A program made the position numbers and the translations under genes. Shown one piece after another: positions 48,557-59,003 of a stretch of DNA of 64,000 nucleotides. The stretch covers positions 4,902,019 to 4,966,018 of the forward strand of contig KL647289.1 in assembly GCA_000727475.1 (NCBI GenBank), given 5' to 3'. How positions within the stretch are numbered: the stretch's first letter is position 1; every line of letters starts with the position of its first letter. Source of the stretch: Sarcocystis neurona (lineage: Eukaryota > Apicomplexa > Conoidasida > Eucoccidiorida > Sarcocystidae). Below the pieces are notes generated by a model. That model was not told the DNA's origin, made no database searches, and saw nothing but the letters and a program-made list of their open reading frames with translations.

Positions 48557-50386
48557 TTAGATTGACTGGATGTGGGTGAGCTTCCACATTGCGGAAAGCA
48601 GCTCACGAGCTCTCTGTACGCGCACTTGCAGGACTCTAGAGAGTTTTACAGGGTATGTCCAGCTCCCTTGGGACGTTGAGAGGATGACGGCGACGGTATC
48701 AAGATTATATCCGTTTGAGGCATCTGATGCAACAACAGATGTGTCCTTTGCCACGACGTCAAAGGTATTTATGTCTGTACACGCCGAAAAACTTACGTCT
48801 AAGACGCCGTGAAATTGTGTGTCTACCGCAGTACACCGAAAATTTAAGTCTCAACGAAAAACTTGAGAAGTCGGCCCCCACACAGACGCAGGAGCAACCC
48901 CAGCAGCAGCTGAACACCAGCAGCAGCACAGCACCAGCAGCAGCACACCACCAGCAGCAGCACACCACCAGCAGCAGCAGAACACCAGCAGCACCAGCAC
49001 ACACCAGCAGGACACACAGCTCCATCAACAGCAACAATTCGTTGCAGCAAGTCGTATCACTATACGCGGCCACCGCATAGACAGCTTTAGCAGGAAGCGT
49101 CCCCAAAGTCTTCTCCGAAAGAAGTACATCTACCTGCGTGCAGGTAAGAGACCCCGGTGGTGCGGCTTCTGCTTCTACGGGATGCAGGAAGCCCCACGCT
49201 GCTGCACCAGCAGCCGTAGTAGTGTTCCTTGTCATCAGCGGGTTACAAGGTAGCAGCAGCAGGGAACCAAGAAGTATCTCCTTACAAGAAACAGGCTGAA
49301 AATTATCTTCTTTAATAGGGTATATCACGAGGTGTTTCTTTGGAGCGTACTGTTGTGAAAAGCATCGCGCGTACATTATCTCGTTGTACACTGTACTTCG
49401 TCCTTTTGACACTCTTACCATCACATCCAACAGTACAACTTTCTCAATTTCATTTATCCGATCTCCTTAGGTGTACTTGCCTTTACAAGCACTTGACGTG
49501 CAGCACCAGACCTTCCAACAACCCCAGGTCGAGTAGAGCCCAACGCAGCAACAAAAGCGCTTGTAGCGAGGTCAATTTTGACAGCAGTGGTCCCGGGGAC
49601 CTCACACGGGTGAATGAAGGCTCCTCAGAAAAAGCAGGCTCACCTTCATTGATAGCAGCATCAGAACTGCAATGAGCACTCGCGTTCCTCAGTGAATTTT
49701 GGGGGTGCGAGGTGAACAGAGGTTGCACTCTGTAGTATGCGGTATTAGGTGTGCACTACATACGTTGTTTATGGTGTACTTTTCACGCTGGTGTTTCCGA
49801 GCACAGGTCATTGTCCAGGAGCTGCGCTCAGTCGATGACTTTCTGCCGTACTGGCGAGCAACAAAGCGGGAGTCGACCTCAGTATCGGGTCCGTGCACAG
49901 CTGCCTACTCCCGCTGCAACAGTGACGGCCCCATCACAAGAGCAGCAGAGTATCTGCTCCGCATGACAAAGGAAACATCAAGTCAACTGACGTACTCCTC
50001 CACCCTACGCATACCTAAGCTAGCACGCACGTACGTAACAATGTGTGCGTAGACGTGTAAGTGCGCGCAGGATCACGAAAGGATCTGCTCTACTCTTTTC
50101 TTTCTCAACTGATACGTCACTCAAAGCCGTGGGCGCTGAATGCTTCTTTCCCCACAGCAACTCTTGCAGTCGTGTGCGCAACAGCAGAAGCAAAAATGCC
50201 TACTGCGTAGGAGCAGGAGCGGTGCAGCCAACAGGCCAGAGAGTCAAGTGCATATGTCTACCTGTTTCAGTTACCGATTCCCGCGATACGCTACTGAAAG
50301 GACTTCCTTTTGCAGGAGATGCAGCTGCGACGCGGACTACTTCTGCTTACGCCAGTAAAGACCACGCTGAAAATCAGCCACAGTAA
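48557..50386 (+). CDS. Candidate multi-exon gene region, unknown product
   Basis: Several exon-like pieces lie close together on the plus strand: 48570-48812; a CAG-rich piece 48880-49078 (Gln/Ser/Thr/His); a piece ending ACCTGCGTGCAG|GTAAGA at about 49143, a near-perfect donor; 49560-49674 (SEVNFDSSGPGDLTRVNEGS); 49810-50050 (VQELRSVDDFLPYWRATKRE); and 50157-50386 after TTCTTTCCCCACAG, containing KNAYCVGAGAVQPTGQRVKC. The frames could not be joined end to end by eye. The opposite strand at 48754-48557 is also protein-like (DASNGYNLDTVAVILSTSQG). A cysteine-bearing surface antigen was considered but not supported by any diagnostic motif. Confidence 0.3.
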
Positions 50387-52454
50387 TCCTTGTGCGATTC
50401 GTTTTTAACTCCTGTGGGAGAAGGAATCCTTTCTTCGTTCACGTGCTTATTAGAGGGTGGCTATCCTTCCTCGTCTCGCCTATCACTGTCCACGGCATCG
50501 GGGTGACAGGCTACTTCCTTTTTACATTCGAGCAGAGGCCCTGCTTAGATATATACACGCGCTCTTACGTACTCCCTCTTGCCGTACTTTTAGAAGGGAC
50601 GCTCTCTCAGCGCGCCAGCTTGTTTTTCTCCCCCTAGGACATTCTTATAGAAGTTGCTTCTTAATAAAGTGAGGCAACTTCTCCGTTAAGTGAACTAGTG
50701 TCCGCTTGCTAATCTATTACATCTCCGGATGCCGGTGGAGAGCTCCTCCTCCTTTGCAACTGTATTATAATAGCGGATTTCATTGCAGAAGGCATCTGCG
50801 CTCTCCCACCCTGAGAAGATTCTCTGCTGAAGGCAAGTCAAGTAAAATCAGTCGCCTAGATGCAGCGGCTATTTTCTGACCAGTTCGTTGATAAGTGCAT
50901 TACCCTGCGAGTCTCAATTTGCAACGAAGATACACGGTTACTAATGGCTACCCGATACGGTCATACACCTTTACACACGCATGTGTTCCAGCTCACAAAC
51001 GTATACATAACATGTGCAAACTCACTCGCGCGAACACTTTTAGCATGATGGTGTTAGGTCATACATTGTTGCGCAACTGAGCAGGCCTTATGTTCTCTAC
51101 CTGCAAACGCAGACGTGGGGTATACGTACATTAGATTATATTACGTACTCGCGTCGTAATGCACGACAAACAATACCATAGGTGGATGAACCATTATTTC
51201 GGTCAGCTGCTTGATTTCATTTCAGGGAAGAAAAACAATTCGCCACCGCGAGAACTGCAGGCCCGCAGAACATTTTCATCTGTTCGTTTGAAGGATACCA
51301 AAGGCGGAAAATCAGCCGTGGTATCCGCCTTCTCTAGGCGATTGAGGACTATTTATATATGGAGGTGTCCCTGGTATAGTACCAGATAAAAGCACGACGC
51401 CATGTATAGAAGACCCAATGCCTTGCAGCATGAGTATCTCATACACACCTTCCACGCGGAGAGACGAGAATACACACGTGCTTCACCGGCACACAATTCA
51501 AGGTCTCCGTCTGAAATATTTCATATGCCGCTTTTTTTGCCTGGTTCCGTTATAAGATGTATTCGTCACCTACACCGCAAAGTGACGTGATAGCATAGAG
51601 TTCATCTCTTCTAACGTGACTCCTTTGCACTCTCTGGCTCACTGAAATAGTGTGCTTGCAGCTTATCCTGCCAGGCGGCACTTGCTGATAGAGTGTTGTG
51701 TAACAGGCTGATCTACACAAGAGTTACGTCTGTGTGACTTTGCTGTACCAAAAAATACGTACGTGTGTGCCGTCTCTTGTAACGTCCCAGTGAAATTCTC
51801 GCTCACCACTTTTTCCTACGCTTGTCTTCCTCTGTTTTCTTGCAAAGACGCAGCTCTTCGCAGACCGGCAACCGCCTACTCCTCTCTATTCCGGTTAAAT
51901 TTCCTGTAACGTATGTGGTGCTCTTCCACTGCTACATTACCAGCAGTCACTAGCATCGGTACTTCTTCCATTGCTATTCTTACTATTATCTGTATTTTTA
52001 GGGGTACTCCAACTGTAATTCAAACAGTATTATGACGTCCAATGCCACCAGTGCAATCGCTGCTCCTACTTTTATTACAACAGCCGTACTGTCTAATTTC
52101 AACCGTACAACGACTCATGTTTTTACTGTCACTATGTGGGCATACGGCTATAATCGTACCATTGATGGCATAGTCACCGCTAAGAGAAGCACCACTTCTG
52201 TTACTGTCACTCCTGCCCCAATTTTCCCGCGTCTACTGCAACAAATACACCTACTACTGCTCCACCTTATTCTTCCCGGTCGTCCTGCCTTTCTCTCGTG
52301 CGATACCAAAATCCCTTAGATACATTTGCTCCGCTGCATGTGGATTTCCCCTTCATCTGTCGTTCTTCCTTCCTGGCTCTTGATAAGGCATGATATACAT
52401 CCTGCTGATCTACCCTTGCCCCCGGTAACCGTATTTGTCAAAAGGGCTACTCAT
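50387..52454. other. No gene; two small RNA-like hairpins
   Basis: A 9-bp stem pairs 50649-50657 (AGAAGTTGC) with 50674-50682. At 51293-51331 two alternative stems interleave (see findings). From 51900 to 52320 a degenerate ACT/GCT triplet composition gives Thr/Ser/Val-rich open frames without motif. Confidence 0.4.
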
Positions 52455-52971
52455 TCATCCGGTACTGTGCGGAGTGTTCGGCCTTGGGCAGCATCGGCAA
52501 GATTCTGCATATTTGTGAGGCGGCGCTCGTGTGAGGCGATGTTCTGCAGACAGGTGGTAAAAACAGAGTTGTTCCGCTTCTGTTGCGAATGTTGAGAGTG
52601 GTCGTCCACCTCGTAGTTTTCGTCCTCCTTTCGTTTCTGCTCCTGCTCCTGGTCTTGGGCGTGCTTTAGCACCTCTGCTGCGCGTGCTGCTGTTGCTACC
52701 GTTGGTGTTCGAGTTGTTACTGCAGCCTGTATTACAACAGTTCCTGCCTGCTACTGCCTCGTGGTGCTGCGCATTGGTAGGCCCTGGGCGCGGCTGCACC
52801 GGCGGAACTGAAGAGGCCGCCGGGAGGACCAAGAGAGATGTACTCCCGATCTTCAGGTGGATGTAAGCAGACGATCGTGTAGTTCTTCGGAAGTAATGAG
52901 TCGTTTTCGAATTGCTCAACAATCATATTAATAGTCTCCGTGATTCTTCCGTAAAGAGCGTGGATCTTCAA
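52455..52971 (-). CDS. Candidate exon(s), unknown product
   Basis: A minus frame from 52971 to 52732 with ATG start is strongly protein-like: MKIHALYGRITETINMIVEQ, then an acidic/hydrophobic stretch with ENDSLLPKNYTIVCLHPPED. It stops in a CAG-rich segment. An overlapping minus frame continues from 52922 to 52455, with an Asn/Ser/Arg-rich part followed by STFATEAEQLCFYHLSAEHR. The two are in different frames, so an intron or frameshift would be needed to combine them. No family recognised. Confidence 0.35.
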
Positions 52972-54858
52972 TCGTTGGTGCGGCTACCGCCTGTCGGGTG
53001 CTGTCGCTGACGCTGCGTTACCCGTGGGCTCCAGTGGTGCTCCTACTGTTTGTAACACTAACGCCTCACTTTCATGACGAGACGCGCTGCTCTTCCAGAA
53101 CAGCAGTGGAAGTGTCCAACAATACACATGCGCGCGCGCTGTGTCTTATCCTCTGTGGTAGAGCCTGTAGAATATGAGAGAGTTACACATGCGTACATGC
53201 TACATGCTCGTCTGTTCGCGGCTGCGTGTGTCCGTGCTTGTACACAGGATTCTAAATATGCTACATACGCAAATATATTGGTATGCGTGCACGTATCAAG
53301 CGTTCCACTTACGGCACATAGCCGTATGCGTACGCGTAAATGTATTTGTCTGTTCCTTTCGTATTTTTCTCGGCGTCGTACGTACTGTGCAACAGCGCAA
53401 AATACAACTACGGTATGCATTTTGCCATCGCCAACGACTGCCACTTGTTGCCGCACTGCTGGGCTGCCCGTTTTCCCGTTGGCAGTACTGCGGTCTGTTT
53501 CCGCCGTTGTAGAATGGCTTCTTTTTGTGCTTGGAGCTGACGTGGCCACTGCAGCGCCCGTTGTGCTACTATGCTTCGTGCCACTTCCTGCGTCTCACAG
53601 CTGCAGTGTGACCGCAGCCGCTACTGTAGCGGCAGCTGTTGCTGCAGGTGCTGCTGTTGTGACGCGTACGTCCACACAGCAGCAGGAAAGGAGCCCGACG
53701 GTGGCTGCTGCAGGCGTCCAGTAATTCTTGGCTCTCGTTGACGGACAGAAGAGGCCATCTACGATGTTTGGTACTCCGTGTCTTTCTTCTGTCTTCCTGT
53801 GCCTTCCTCTACACCTGAAAGGCTGACAACGCACTGCGGCGAAACGTACCAGCAAGCGCGCGTGTCTGTTTATATCCACACGCCTTAACTTGCGTGCGTA
53901 TGCGCCGGTTCTGTGTACAGACATTCAAACATTTGTATACGCCCACATACCTGGCGGTATGCTGGTGTACGCATACACGTCCGTACACAAGAGGAATTGC
54001 ACCGGTTTGCCTGGGCCGTCGATAAGTTACTCCTCGTCCACAACGTTTCACTCTTACAAAAAATTGTCGAAATGTGGAGGCCGTAGCTGGGCGCGCATGA
54101 GTCAGGCCCGTGTAACGATGTAACACCTACACGCTCCTACTTCTGTACATACGTATGTGACTCGACACATTCCCAAGTGCATACATGCATATACGTATAT
54201 AGATATATGTATTTGCTCACGGTGGCTCTAATATACTTTGCGATCGGTCTCCCTGTCTACGAGTCTTCACATAATATCGTCAGTTGGCCGCCTGCCTGTC
54301 CGCGCAGGTCTTCACAGACGTACTCCGATGTCTCACTTGGCCACTACACTGCAGGTGTTGCAGTCAAATCTTTATCTTTGCATTACGCGTGGATATCTGC
54401 GCATTCCCCCTTACTTTTCCGCACGAAAGTAGTACACGCGTACGCACGTCTGGACAATGATTGACACGCGACACATATATACACCCACCTCGATCTCGTC
54501 CTCTCTCTCCGTGTATATACATGTATATATGTATATGTAGCCAGACAGACAGACACGCGCACACACACACACACACACACGCACACAATAAAAGTATATG
54601 CGTCTTTGAGTGGGGCTGCAGGCCGGCTGTGTAGCCTGCTGAATACGGGAAAGTGACTGAAGGTGGCGACAGCGGTATTTCTGCTTTTGCTTTTCGTTTC
54701 TGCGTGGGCGATGCTACTCTTCCTGTCACCACATCTGCATTCATCCGTCCGTTCTCCTCTCTTTTCTTTGTATGCTGCTGTTTGTGTGTGAGTAAACCCT
54801 TGGACGTCGTGTTCTTCGTAAGTCTCACGCACGGCCTCCCACGCGCACGTCTCACTTC
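52972..54858. other. Spacer with CA microsatellite
   Basis: Overlapping short frames on both strands, a GCA/GCT patch at 53600-53720 and a (CA)n run at about 54559-54580. Nothing shows a domain. The end of this stretch is the probable 5' flank of the Ala-rich gene at 54859. Confidence 0.4.
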
Positions 54859-57702
54859 ATGGCACGTACTGGCGCTGTTTCTTCTGGCCCTGCGGCTGCG
54901 TTGCAGCTGCCGTCTTCACTCCACCACATGCTGTGCTGCTGCTGCCGCTGCAGCGCCACCGCGGGTCAATGCTGCTGCTTGTGCCGGAGGACGGGGCGCA
55001 ACCGCAGGACCGCTGCGGCGTTCTGCTGTAACTGCGGTGAAACTGTTGCTTCCGTCTCGTTCTCTCGTCCTTCACCTGTACGAATGGCCTTTTCATTTGC
55101 CGTCGGCTGCGTGCTGGACAGAGCTGCTGCTGCTGCTGCTTGCCCGTCTGCTCTCACGCAGTCTCGCTTGCAGATCCTCGGTCAACAGCAGGAAAAGAGG
55201 CCGTACCACGAGCAACAGCAAGAGGACGGACCAAAAGAGCAGGAACAAGCCGAGCGGCAGCACCAGCCGGATTCTAGGCTGCGCTGGGCGGCGCCTGCTG
55301 CTACGAAGACGTTGGTGGCAAGAGGCCGTAGAAAGAATCCTGCACCTTCCACAAGTGCAGCGTTGTTACAGTCCCGTGGAGAACAAACAGCAGCGGGTGC
55401 CTTACCAGTGTCAGAAGGTGGGTGGCTACGGCAAGAAGGAGCTGAATCAACAGGACCAGCAGCAGCTGCGGTACCAGCAGCAGTAGCAGCACAAATAGCG
55501 ACAGCAGAAGCATCCGCAGAAGAAGCAGCGGACGTAACAGTACATGTAATAGTAGCAACAGAAGCAGGAGCAAGTGGGGCAGCAGGAGAAGTACCAGCCG
55601 CACGCCGACGACGGGAAGCAGCGAAGAACGGTGGGGAAATTGCTTCTGCAGCGTTATACGCAAGCGTCCGCAGCGGTTGCGAATCTAGCACCAACAAGAT
55701 CTGCGTTTTCTTCCCTTGTGAAGGCCTCGACGTTGAGGCAGCAGTTCCTGCTGCAGGGGACTTGGGTGGAAGCGTAACGGCAGCAGCAGCAGCAGCACGT
55801 CAAGGGGACCGCGATAGGCGACAAGGCACAGCAGCAGAAGCGGCGCCAACAGTGGCGGCTGCAGCGGCAAGACGAGCAGCTCATACCGTCGTTGCAGCAG
55901 CAGCCGCAAGGACAGCATTGCCATCAGACAGAGCTGCAGCAGCCGACGTCGTCGTTCAAGTGTCGGCGACAGTACAAGCAGCGGGCGCGACGGCAGGGGC
56001 TGCAGCCCTAGCAGAGAAAACTCTTGTACCCGCCGCAGAGGCAACTCCAGCAGCACGTGTGATAACAGGAGCAGCGGCAACACCCACAGGAGGCAGAGGC
56101 TCAGAAACAGCAGCATCCACAGCAGCCGGTGCGACAGCGGCGGCACCGGTGCGAAGAGGAGGCGGAGGTGCAGACAAGCCTGGGAAAACAGCAGCAGAAA
56201 CTGAAGTCTTTTCCGAAGAGAACACCGCAGCGGAGGACGCAACGGCAAGACACACGAACGAGCGTCGAATGCATGCGGTGGCAGAAACAGCAGCAGGAGC
56301 AGTTCAGGCAGTTCTTCCGGGTGTCTCGCCAAGTAGACTGCTGGTGGCCACCAAGTCTTCGGTACCTGGACAGCAGCAGTGCCCACCGCAGCGGCAGCAA
56401 ACGGAAGAGCAGCAGCTCCGCGTCAAGCCGCAGCCGCAACAGCAAAAGCAGGGCGTGGTTGGAACGTTGTGGGCCGAACGGTCTCTGAAGCACCCGTGGC
56501 AGCAGCAGCAGCTGCAGGACGAGCAGCTGCAGCACATACAGGAGCGAAAACAGCAGCAGCGGCAGCGAAAACAGCAGCAAGGGTTGCCGCAGCAGCGGCA
56601 GGGGACGGAGGAAGGGCGCTGCAACGCCAGCGGAGTGTTGTGCGGACCCCTGTGGCGCGCAGCAGCATCAGCAACAGCAGCAGGAGATGGCCCACCACTT
56701 GCTGTGGCTGACTTGGCTGCACTGCCGCTCCGAGGTGTAGACGCCCCAGCAGGAGCAACCCTAAACGCAGCAGTTTCTCGCTTCAGCAGCATTTTGCCGG
56801 GCTGCAGCAGGGACCTGCATCCGTCTTCTTCTCCTCCGTTTTCTTCTTGTTCAGTCTCCTCTGGCTCACCCTCTTTCCCCTCCTTTTCGGCCCGTCCTCT
56901 CGTGGGGCAGCTCCGCGCAGCTGCTGCTGTTCGGTCGAGCACACGCAGCGGCGCACTGCTTTTACTGCTGCCGCTCCTGCTGCATGTGCGTCTTTCTTCC
57001 TTTCGTACAACGCCTCTGTCTGCTGCAGTGGCAGACACCTCAAGGACGGCAACAAACTCCGGCTCCTCGCCTTTTCCTCGTCGTTGTGATGCTCCCGCTG
57101 CAGCTGCTGGAACTTCTTCTCATCTTCCAGCTTTCCGTCCTGCTCGTTCGCACCCGTGTTTCTTCCCCTCGTCCTTCCCCTTCGTCGTAGGGGCTGAAGC
57201 TGCTGCAACTTCTCGTCCACCTTTTTCTCCTGTTCAGCCTTCTCCTGTGCCTGGCCGCACCAACAACGGCGTTGCTGCAGGGCGGCTGGCTGCTGCCGCC
57301 GCAACTGCTGCTATCGGTGGCCTTCCCGTCACTACCGACAATGCTGCTGCAGCAGGAGGGGCCTGGACTGACGTCGAAGACGACGACCCGCCGGCTTGCG
57401 GCGGCCTGACGCGACTGGTTTTCGAATGTCTGCACACCGTCTTTTACGCAGTGCTCTGCGTCTCTGCATTGCTGCATTCGGTGCTTTCCTTGGTGGCGCT
57501 GCTCATCCTGCTCGTTTTCGTGAGCACGTCCTTCTACGCTGCGCTCCTGCTGTCGCCGTTGCTCCTGCTGCGGCCGTTCCTTCGCCTCAGTCTTCACGTC
57601 ACCGCCCAAGCAGCGTACTACTTGGTCGCTGGCTGCTGCGCATGCATTGCTGCCTGTCTTACCGTAGCTGTCTTCTCGACGCTGCAGCAGCTCCTACTGT
57701 GA
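54859..57702 (+). CDS. Alanine-rich protein with C-terminal membrane segments, unknown function
   Basis: Single open frame of 947 codons from ATG 54859 to TGA 57700-57702; a later ATG at 55084 is also possible. Residues about 90-140 are Gln/Glu-rich, 180-560 Ala/Thr/Val/Glu-rich from GCA triplets, 560-650 Gln-rich, then Ser/Pro-rich. The last 100 residues form hydrophobic stretches, for example LHSVLSLVALLILLVFVSTS and AYYLVAGCCACIAACLTVAV, after an acidic WTDVEDDDPP. Two points favour real coding: the other plus frames meet stops in the same repeat block while this one does not (GTA, ATA and ACA replace GCA where needed), and the frame ends in a coherent membrane region. Against it, CAG-rich DNA is open by nature and no domain is recognised. 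Introns inside the repeat block cannot be excluded. Confidence 0.55.
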   Translation: MARTGAVSSGPAAALQLPSSLHHMLCCCCRCSATAGQCCCLCRRTGRNRRTAAAFCCNCGETVASVSFSRPSPVRMAFSFAVGCVLDRAAAAAACPSALTQSRLQILGQQQEKRPYHEQQQEDGPKEQEQAERQHQPDSRLRWAAPAATKTLVARGRRKNPAPSTSAALLQSRGEQTAAGALPVSEGGWLRQEGAESTGPAAAAVPAAVAAQIATAEASAEEAADVTVHVIVATEAGASGAAGEVPAARRRREAAKNGGEIASAALYASVRSGCESSTNKICVFFPCEGLDVEAAVPAAGDLGGSVTAAAAAARQGDRDRRQGTAAEAAPTVAAAAARRAAHTVVAAAAARTALPSDRAAAADVVVQVSATVQAAGATAGAAALAEKTLVPAAEATPAARVITGAAATPTGGRGSETAASTAAGATAAAPVRRGGGGADKPGKTAAETEVFSEENTAAEDATARHTNERRMHAVAETAAGAVQAVLPGVSPSRLLVATKSSVPGQQQCPPQRQQTEEQQLRVKPQPQQQKQGVVGTLWAERSLKHPWQQQQLQDEQLQHIQERKQQQRQRKQQQGLPQQRQGTEEGRCNASGVLCGPLWRAAASATAAGDGPPLAVADLAALPLRGVDAPAGATLNAAVSRFSSILPGCSRDLHPSSSPPFSSCSVSSGSPSFPSFSARPLVGQLRAAAAVRSSTRSGALLLLLPLLLHVRLSSFRTTPLSAAVADTSRTATNSGSSPFPRRCDAPAAAAGTSSHLPAFRPARSHPCFFPSSFPFVVGAEAAATSRPPFSPVQPSPVPGRTNNGVAAGRLAAAAATAAIGGLPVTTDNAAAAGGAWTDVEDDDPPACGGLTRLVFECLHTVFYAVLCVSALLHSVLSLVALLILLVFVSTSFYAALLLSPLLLLRPFLRLSLHVTAQAAYYLVAGCCACIAACLTVAVFSTLQQLLL

Positions 57703-59003
57703 TGAAAGCCCCTTTCTCGTTCTCTTCTGCTGCTGGCCGCCCTGTAGTGTTTCCTGGCCCTGTGTATAGATATGCGAGGGGATGTGTATAGCTGTACCGG
57801 CGACCCAGTACAGAGAAGCAGACACACTACGCTCTGTAGAGAAATACAGGTGTATCGCCCTGTCTACAGGTACACGTAGACAGCGGAAAGGAAAACAGAC
57901 GCAGGTACTGGTGTTAGAAAGGCACCTGTAAAACTCGACGAAAAGTAAAGAATCAACAAAGAGGCTCCCGAGGATGATGCTAGAGCCAGGGACGCTTTGC
58001 ACAAGAATGTGGTGCGTCTTTCTCACAGTTAGCTGCTCCGGGATGCTGCTGCTGGTGCGGCAGTGCTGCCTCTGGTAAAGTGAACGGAGTTGCTGCGTTG
58101 AGCTGGTTCTCGTGGCGCTGCTGTTTGTCTCTGTATCAAGCAGATCTCGTGTAACCACGTGCTGCTTCTCCTTCGTCCCGCACTTCTCTTCTCCACACGT
58201 CTTCTTCAGTTCCCTCGTCCTCTTCATTTCGTTATTTTTTCGCGCCTTCCTTTTTCCCAGTCTCTTCTGTCCTGCTCGTCCTTTCCTTTTCTTCTTCGTC
58301 CTCTACAGCAGGAGCAGCAGAGCGCTGCTGTCGCACGCTTGGCGACTGGGGCATGGTAGTTGTGACGCATTTTCTTGCGCTTCTGGCGATGTGCTGCTGC
58401 TGTTGTCAGCCCATCGTCAGTCCAGCGGCCGTTCTATCCTCCTGCTGTTCTGCCTCCACATAGGCCTTCACTGCAAAGCAGCACCGCACACAGCTGCAAG
58501 GACACATACACATATACAAATGTATCTTGGTATAGGTATACAGACATATATGTATATACGTGTATATGTCAGCAGAGTGACGCGGAGTCACAAGTGTACC
58601 CAGGAACACACGGACGTTTATGAAGAGTGTAAAAGGCACCGTGCTGGGACCCTGCGTACGTCGAGCAGCTTTGTTCGGTTGTTGGTTGGTGCAGCTCGAA
58701 GTGCGTGCTTTTGTGGGGCTCTCGTAGAAACAAGACTGTATTCGTGGATGGCTTTAGCGCTACTGTGTAAGTAAAAGCTTTTCTTGTTTGTCCCTGCTCC
58801 GGGGAGCTGTATACGCGTTTGAAATGTAGAGAAAAAGAAGTGTGCATGTGTGCGTGGCTCCGTCCTTTGGCCCCGTGTTCGTGAGCGAGCAGCAGAGCTG
58901 CATCAGGTTTTCGTGAGCAGCATATACAGACGCAGACGACCGCGTCGGCAGCAGCTCGAAATGTGATGCTGCTGCAGACCGTCAGACGTCTACAGGAACA
59001 ACC
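57703..59003. other. Spacer between the two Ala-rich genes
   Basis: Starts with the probable 3' UTR of the upstream gene. Contains pyrimidine-rich DNA at 58150-58320 (plus frames Phe/Leu/Ser-rich) and TA-like words at 58500-58570. The plus frame used by the next gene has a TGA at 58914-58916, so that gene either starts at the ATG at 59004 or is spliced to an upstream exon, for example at the AG at 58919-58920. Confidence 0.45.

Noticed and set aside
48557..50386. Eimeria surface-antigen (SAG) gene
   Set aside because: Some cysteine-bearing segments were suggestive, but no signal peptide, diagnostic cysteine pattern or anchor signal could be joined in one frame.
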